A DNA stretch of 64,000 nt from Ignavibacteriales bacterium (lineage in GTDB: Bacteria > Bacteroidota > Ignavibacteria > Ignavibacteriales > Melioribacteraceae), in assembly GCA_020061355.1 (NCBI GenBank), contig JAGUYK010000006.1:372001-436000 (forward strand). Direction: 5' to 3'. The notes under the pieces are model-generated. The model saw only the letters and a list, made by a program, of their open reading frames with translations, did no database searches and had not been told where the DNA came from. Positions within the stretch are counted from its first letter, which is position 1; the number at the start of each line of letters is the position of its first letter. The position numbers and the translations under genes were made by a program. Shown here one piece after another: positions 62,521 through 64,000 of the stretch.

Positions 62521-63039
62521 TTATTCTGCTTTTGCTTCTTGGGATTTAAGAGTGAGTCTAAATTCTTCCTTACCTTCAAGTAGAGTAACTCCTGCTATCG
62601 GTTTTCCGCCAGTCATTTTTAGATAAGCTTTGATCTTAGTAAGATCTGCTTTTACTTGTTCTGGAATTACCGTAAGCATTTGAGAGTTGGCGTTTGCAAG
62701 AAATATTTCCATATCTGTAATCTCAACTTTGTCTGGCATCTTACGCATCTTCAAAGTACCGTTGGCTAAATCGATAGTTTTCTTGCCCGATTCTTTAATG
62801 AAGGATTCAAGCTTGAGCCTAAGAAGATTCGCTCGTTCCTGTATAACAGAGTTCTTCTTTAAGCTCCACTCCTTGATGATATTGATTTCTTCTTCAGCAG
62901 TTTGGAAGTTCTTTGCTATCTCTGCTTCAAGCTTACCTACTTCTGAAATAAGTAGATCGGCATAAGCTTCCGATTGAAGCTCCTCTTTCTGTCCAGCTTC
63001 CGCTAAAAGTTCGTCGATGAATGATTTTTCTTCGATCAT
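62521..63039 (-). CDS. Gam-like host-nuclease inhibitor
   Basis: 172 residues from ATG 63039, preceded by AGGAGGT. Predominantly a charged coiled coil (EVGKLEAEIAKNFQTAEEEIN, QERANLLRLKLESFIKES) followed by the Gam tail with TIDLANGTLKMRKMPDKVEI and VIPEQVKADLTKIKAYLKMTGG. This matches the Mu Gam family, which binds DNA ends and blocks RecBCD-type nucleases. Together with ArdC it suggests the element shields its DNA during entry. It lies next to a degraded integrase remnant. Confidence 0.78.
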   Translation of the reverse strand: MIEEKSFIDELLAEAGQKEELQSEAYADLLISEVGKLEAEIAKNFQTAEEEINIIKEWSLKKNSVIQERANLLRLKLESFIKESGKKTIDLANGTLKMRKMPDKVEITDMEIFLANANSQMLTVIPEQVKADLTKIKAYLKMTGGKPIAGVTLLEGKEEFRLTLKSQEAKAE

Positions 63040-63181
63040 AATTTGACCTCCTACTTTGTTTAGATTGTTGATATGTTGTTTTGATAACGTTCTACCGTTT
63101 AGCATGCTACGGGGATATGTATCATTTGCTATTTTTAAGTTGAAAACATAAATTGCATTCAGAATTAAGCTGGTACGCTTA

Positions 63182-63397
63182 ATGAAGTTAAAAAGGGGAA
63201 AACCGAAGTTTCTTGGTCTGGTTAGAATAACACTTCGAACAAATCATTACAGTCCGAAGACGGAAGAAGGTTATCTAGCCTGGATTAAGCAATTCATTAT
63301 CTACAATAATAAAACTCATCCCAAAAAATTAATTCCGCAATTAGAAGAACATATTGACAAGGTTTTGGGAGAACCATTTTACCATAAATTGTTATGA
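63182..63397 (+). pseudogene. Remnant of an integron-integrase-like tyrosine recombinase
   Basis: 71 codons. RITLRTNHYSPKTEEGYLAWIK followed by NNKTHPKKL matches the core-binding N terminus of the integron/IntI-type recombinases (HYSxxTxxxYxxWI). The frame stops after about a fifth of the normal length and no catalytic domain follows. Therefore a truncated remnant, not a functional enzyme. It lies between a Gam-like gene and ispF. Confidence 0.65.
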
Positions 63398-63500
63398 ACG
63401 ATAATGATATACACATATATAATCGAGAATTTGTACGGGGTAAGAAGTCCGTTAGATTAATATTGTTGGTAAGAGTTATCATATATTTTTTTGTCTCAAC

Positions 63501-63515
63501 CCTGCTTACCGCAGG
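63501..63515. repeat. Short palindrome related to the cusA repeat
   Basis: CCTGC, TTACC, GCAGG, followed by CAAGTTCGG. Small stem of the same CCTGC/GCAGG family as the element inside cusA (43228-43248). It is upstream of ispF in intergenic DNA. Confidence 0.4.
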
Positions 63516-63538
63516 CAAGTTCGGATAAAACACTTAAC

Positions 63539-63545
63539 GTTAGGC
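63539..63545 (+). other. GTTAGGC, possible attC-type core site
   Basis: GTTAGGC fits the integron core GTTRRRY, and the preceding TTAAC gives the look of the 3' end of an attC site, 22 bases before ispF. A second GTTRRRY, GTTAGAT, lies at 63451. No convincing left partner (RYYYAAC) was found, so this is only a weak hint. Confidence 0.2.
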
Positions 63546-63566
63546 TTAAAAGAAGGGAGATTCATA

Positions 63567-64000
63567 ATGTTCAAAGTAGGTATTGGTCAAGATAGTCATA
63601 ATTTCGACACACCGAATAAAAATAAGAAGTTAGTATTAGGAGGCGTTGAATTTGATAATTCAATACCATTAAAAGGCAATAGTGATGCAGATGTTGTATT
63701 ACATTCAATTACAAATGCAATTTCTGGAATTACTGGAGTTAACATAATTGGGAAAATAAGTGATGAAATGTGCAAAAACGGAATAATAGATAGCAAAGCA
63801 TATCTGACAAAATCTATAGAATATTTGATTGATTATAAAATTGTTCATTTATCTATTAGTATTGAATGTAAAATACCAAAGATTACTCCCAAAATAGAAG
63901 AAATGAAAGAATCAATTGGTGCTCTTCTAAATATTGAAAATAGTGCAATAGGGATTACTGCAACAACTGGTGAAAATTTAACCGAATTTGGCAAAGGGAA
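63567..64000 (+). CDS. ispF: IspF-like 2-C-methyl-D-erythritol 2,4-cyclodiphosphate synthase (cut by the window edge)
   Basis: First 144 codons. Zinc ligands Asp9, His11 (GIGQDSHNF) and His46 (SDADVVLHSI) are conserved, as are ECKIPKITPKIEEMKESIGAL and ITATTGENLTEFGKG near the end. The usual GDIGKxFPDTDP segment is replaced by NIIGKISDEM, so this copy is divergent. It makes MEcPP in the MEP pathway, the substrate of IspG (16952-18907). A ribosome site (GAAGGGA) precedes ATG. The position beside an integrase remnant may indicate acquisition; whether another ispF exists is unknown. Confidence 0.7.
   Translation, partial: MFKVGIGQDSHNFDTPNKNKKLVLGGVEFDNSIPLKGNSDADVVLHSITNAISGITGVNIIGKISDEMCKNGIIDSKAYLTKSIEYLIDYKIVHLSISIECKIPKITPKIEEMKESIGALLNIENSAIGITATTGENLTEFGKG

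Noticed and set aside
62442..63180. Right attachment site of the element
   Set aside because: No copy of the tRNA 3' end (GGTTCGAGTCCCGC or AGGGTGCA) found there or further right inside the window.
1..64000. CRISPR arrays
   Set aside because: No series of evenly spaced direct repeats and no cas-like gene seen.
1..64000. Insertion sequences with transposase genes
   Set aside because: No DDE or HUH transposase reading frame was recognised; the only recombinases are the integrase and the truncated IntI-like fragment.

Overview
The window looks like a chromosome segment from a member of the Ignavibacteria or a close Bacteroidota/Chlorobi-group relative. Supporting signs are the C-terminal type IX secretion sorting domain with its typical NYPNPFNP motif on a 1494-residue secreted protein, two TonB-dependent receptors with an N-terminal carboxypeptidase-like domain, a DUF4249 lipoprotein, the long form of IspG, an HYC_CC_PP-type small protein, AT-rich sequence, frequent TTG/GTG starts and scattered imperfect palindromic repeats. 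The genus cannot be fixed from the sequence alone.

Layout. 1-4.3 kb (minus): clpX (cut by the left edge), a TPR secreted protein, a GlcD-type FAD oxidase and a Trm112-like protein. 4.4-7.0 kb (plus): a tightly overlapping GNAT acetyltransferase, trpF-like isomerase and MATE/ANKH-like membrane protein. 7.0-10.1 kb: an OmpR/histidine kinase pair divergent from an acidic secreted protein, with direct TTAACATT repeats between them. 10.2-14.9 kb (plus): a seven-heme NapC/NirT-type cytochrome, an MlaF-like ATPase, radA and a MauE-thioredoxin fusion. 14.9-19.5 kb (minus): a coiled-coil zinc-ribbon protein, a Nif3-like protein, ispG and a DJ-1 family protein. 19.6-23.0 kb (plus): dnaG and a GH13 amylase. 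23.0-28.8 kb (minus): an outer-membrane-type protein, a lone receiver protein, carB and carA. 29.0-32.9 kb (plus): a TonB receptor with DUF4249 partner, and an rlpA-like lipoprotein. 32.9-35.6 kb: an unknown cytosolic protein and a thiol-redox cluster (PDO-like, DUF6132, DUF1858, TlpA-like).

35.6-46.2 kb (minus): DUF971, then a heavy-metal resistance block, in transcription order HYC_CC_PP, cusA, cusC, cusB, two small metal-binding proteins, an HMA protein and a copper-type TonB receptor. It appears to be a copper/silver efflux and handling operon. 46.2-51.0 kb: an SPFH/prohibitin protein, gamma-glutamyltransferase, a membrane protein and an SbtB/SbtA pair (PII-like regulator and bicarbonate transporter).

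51.1 kb to the right edge: a tRNA-Lys(CTT) followed at once by a tyrosine recombinase and mobile-element genes: excisionase-like HTH proteins, a primase-polymerase/helicase, an ArdC-type antirestriction protein, a small acidic accessory protein and a Gam-like nuclease inhibitor. Among them is a large secreted GH101-like enzyme that looks like cargo. An integron-integrase-like remnant and a divergent, edge-truncated ispF close the window. No right attachment site is visible, so the element probably extends past the window. The most interesting region is this tRNA-anchored island, with its anti-defence genes and secreted glycosidase; next come the metal operon carrying an in-frame palindromic insertion in cusA, and the SbtAB pair.
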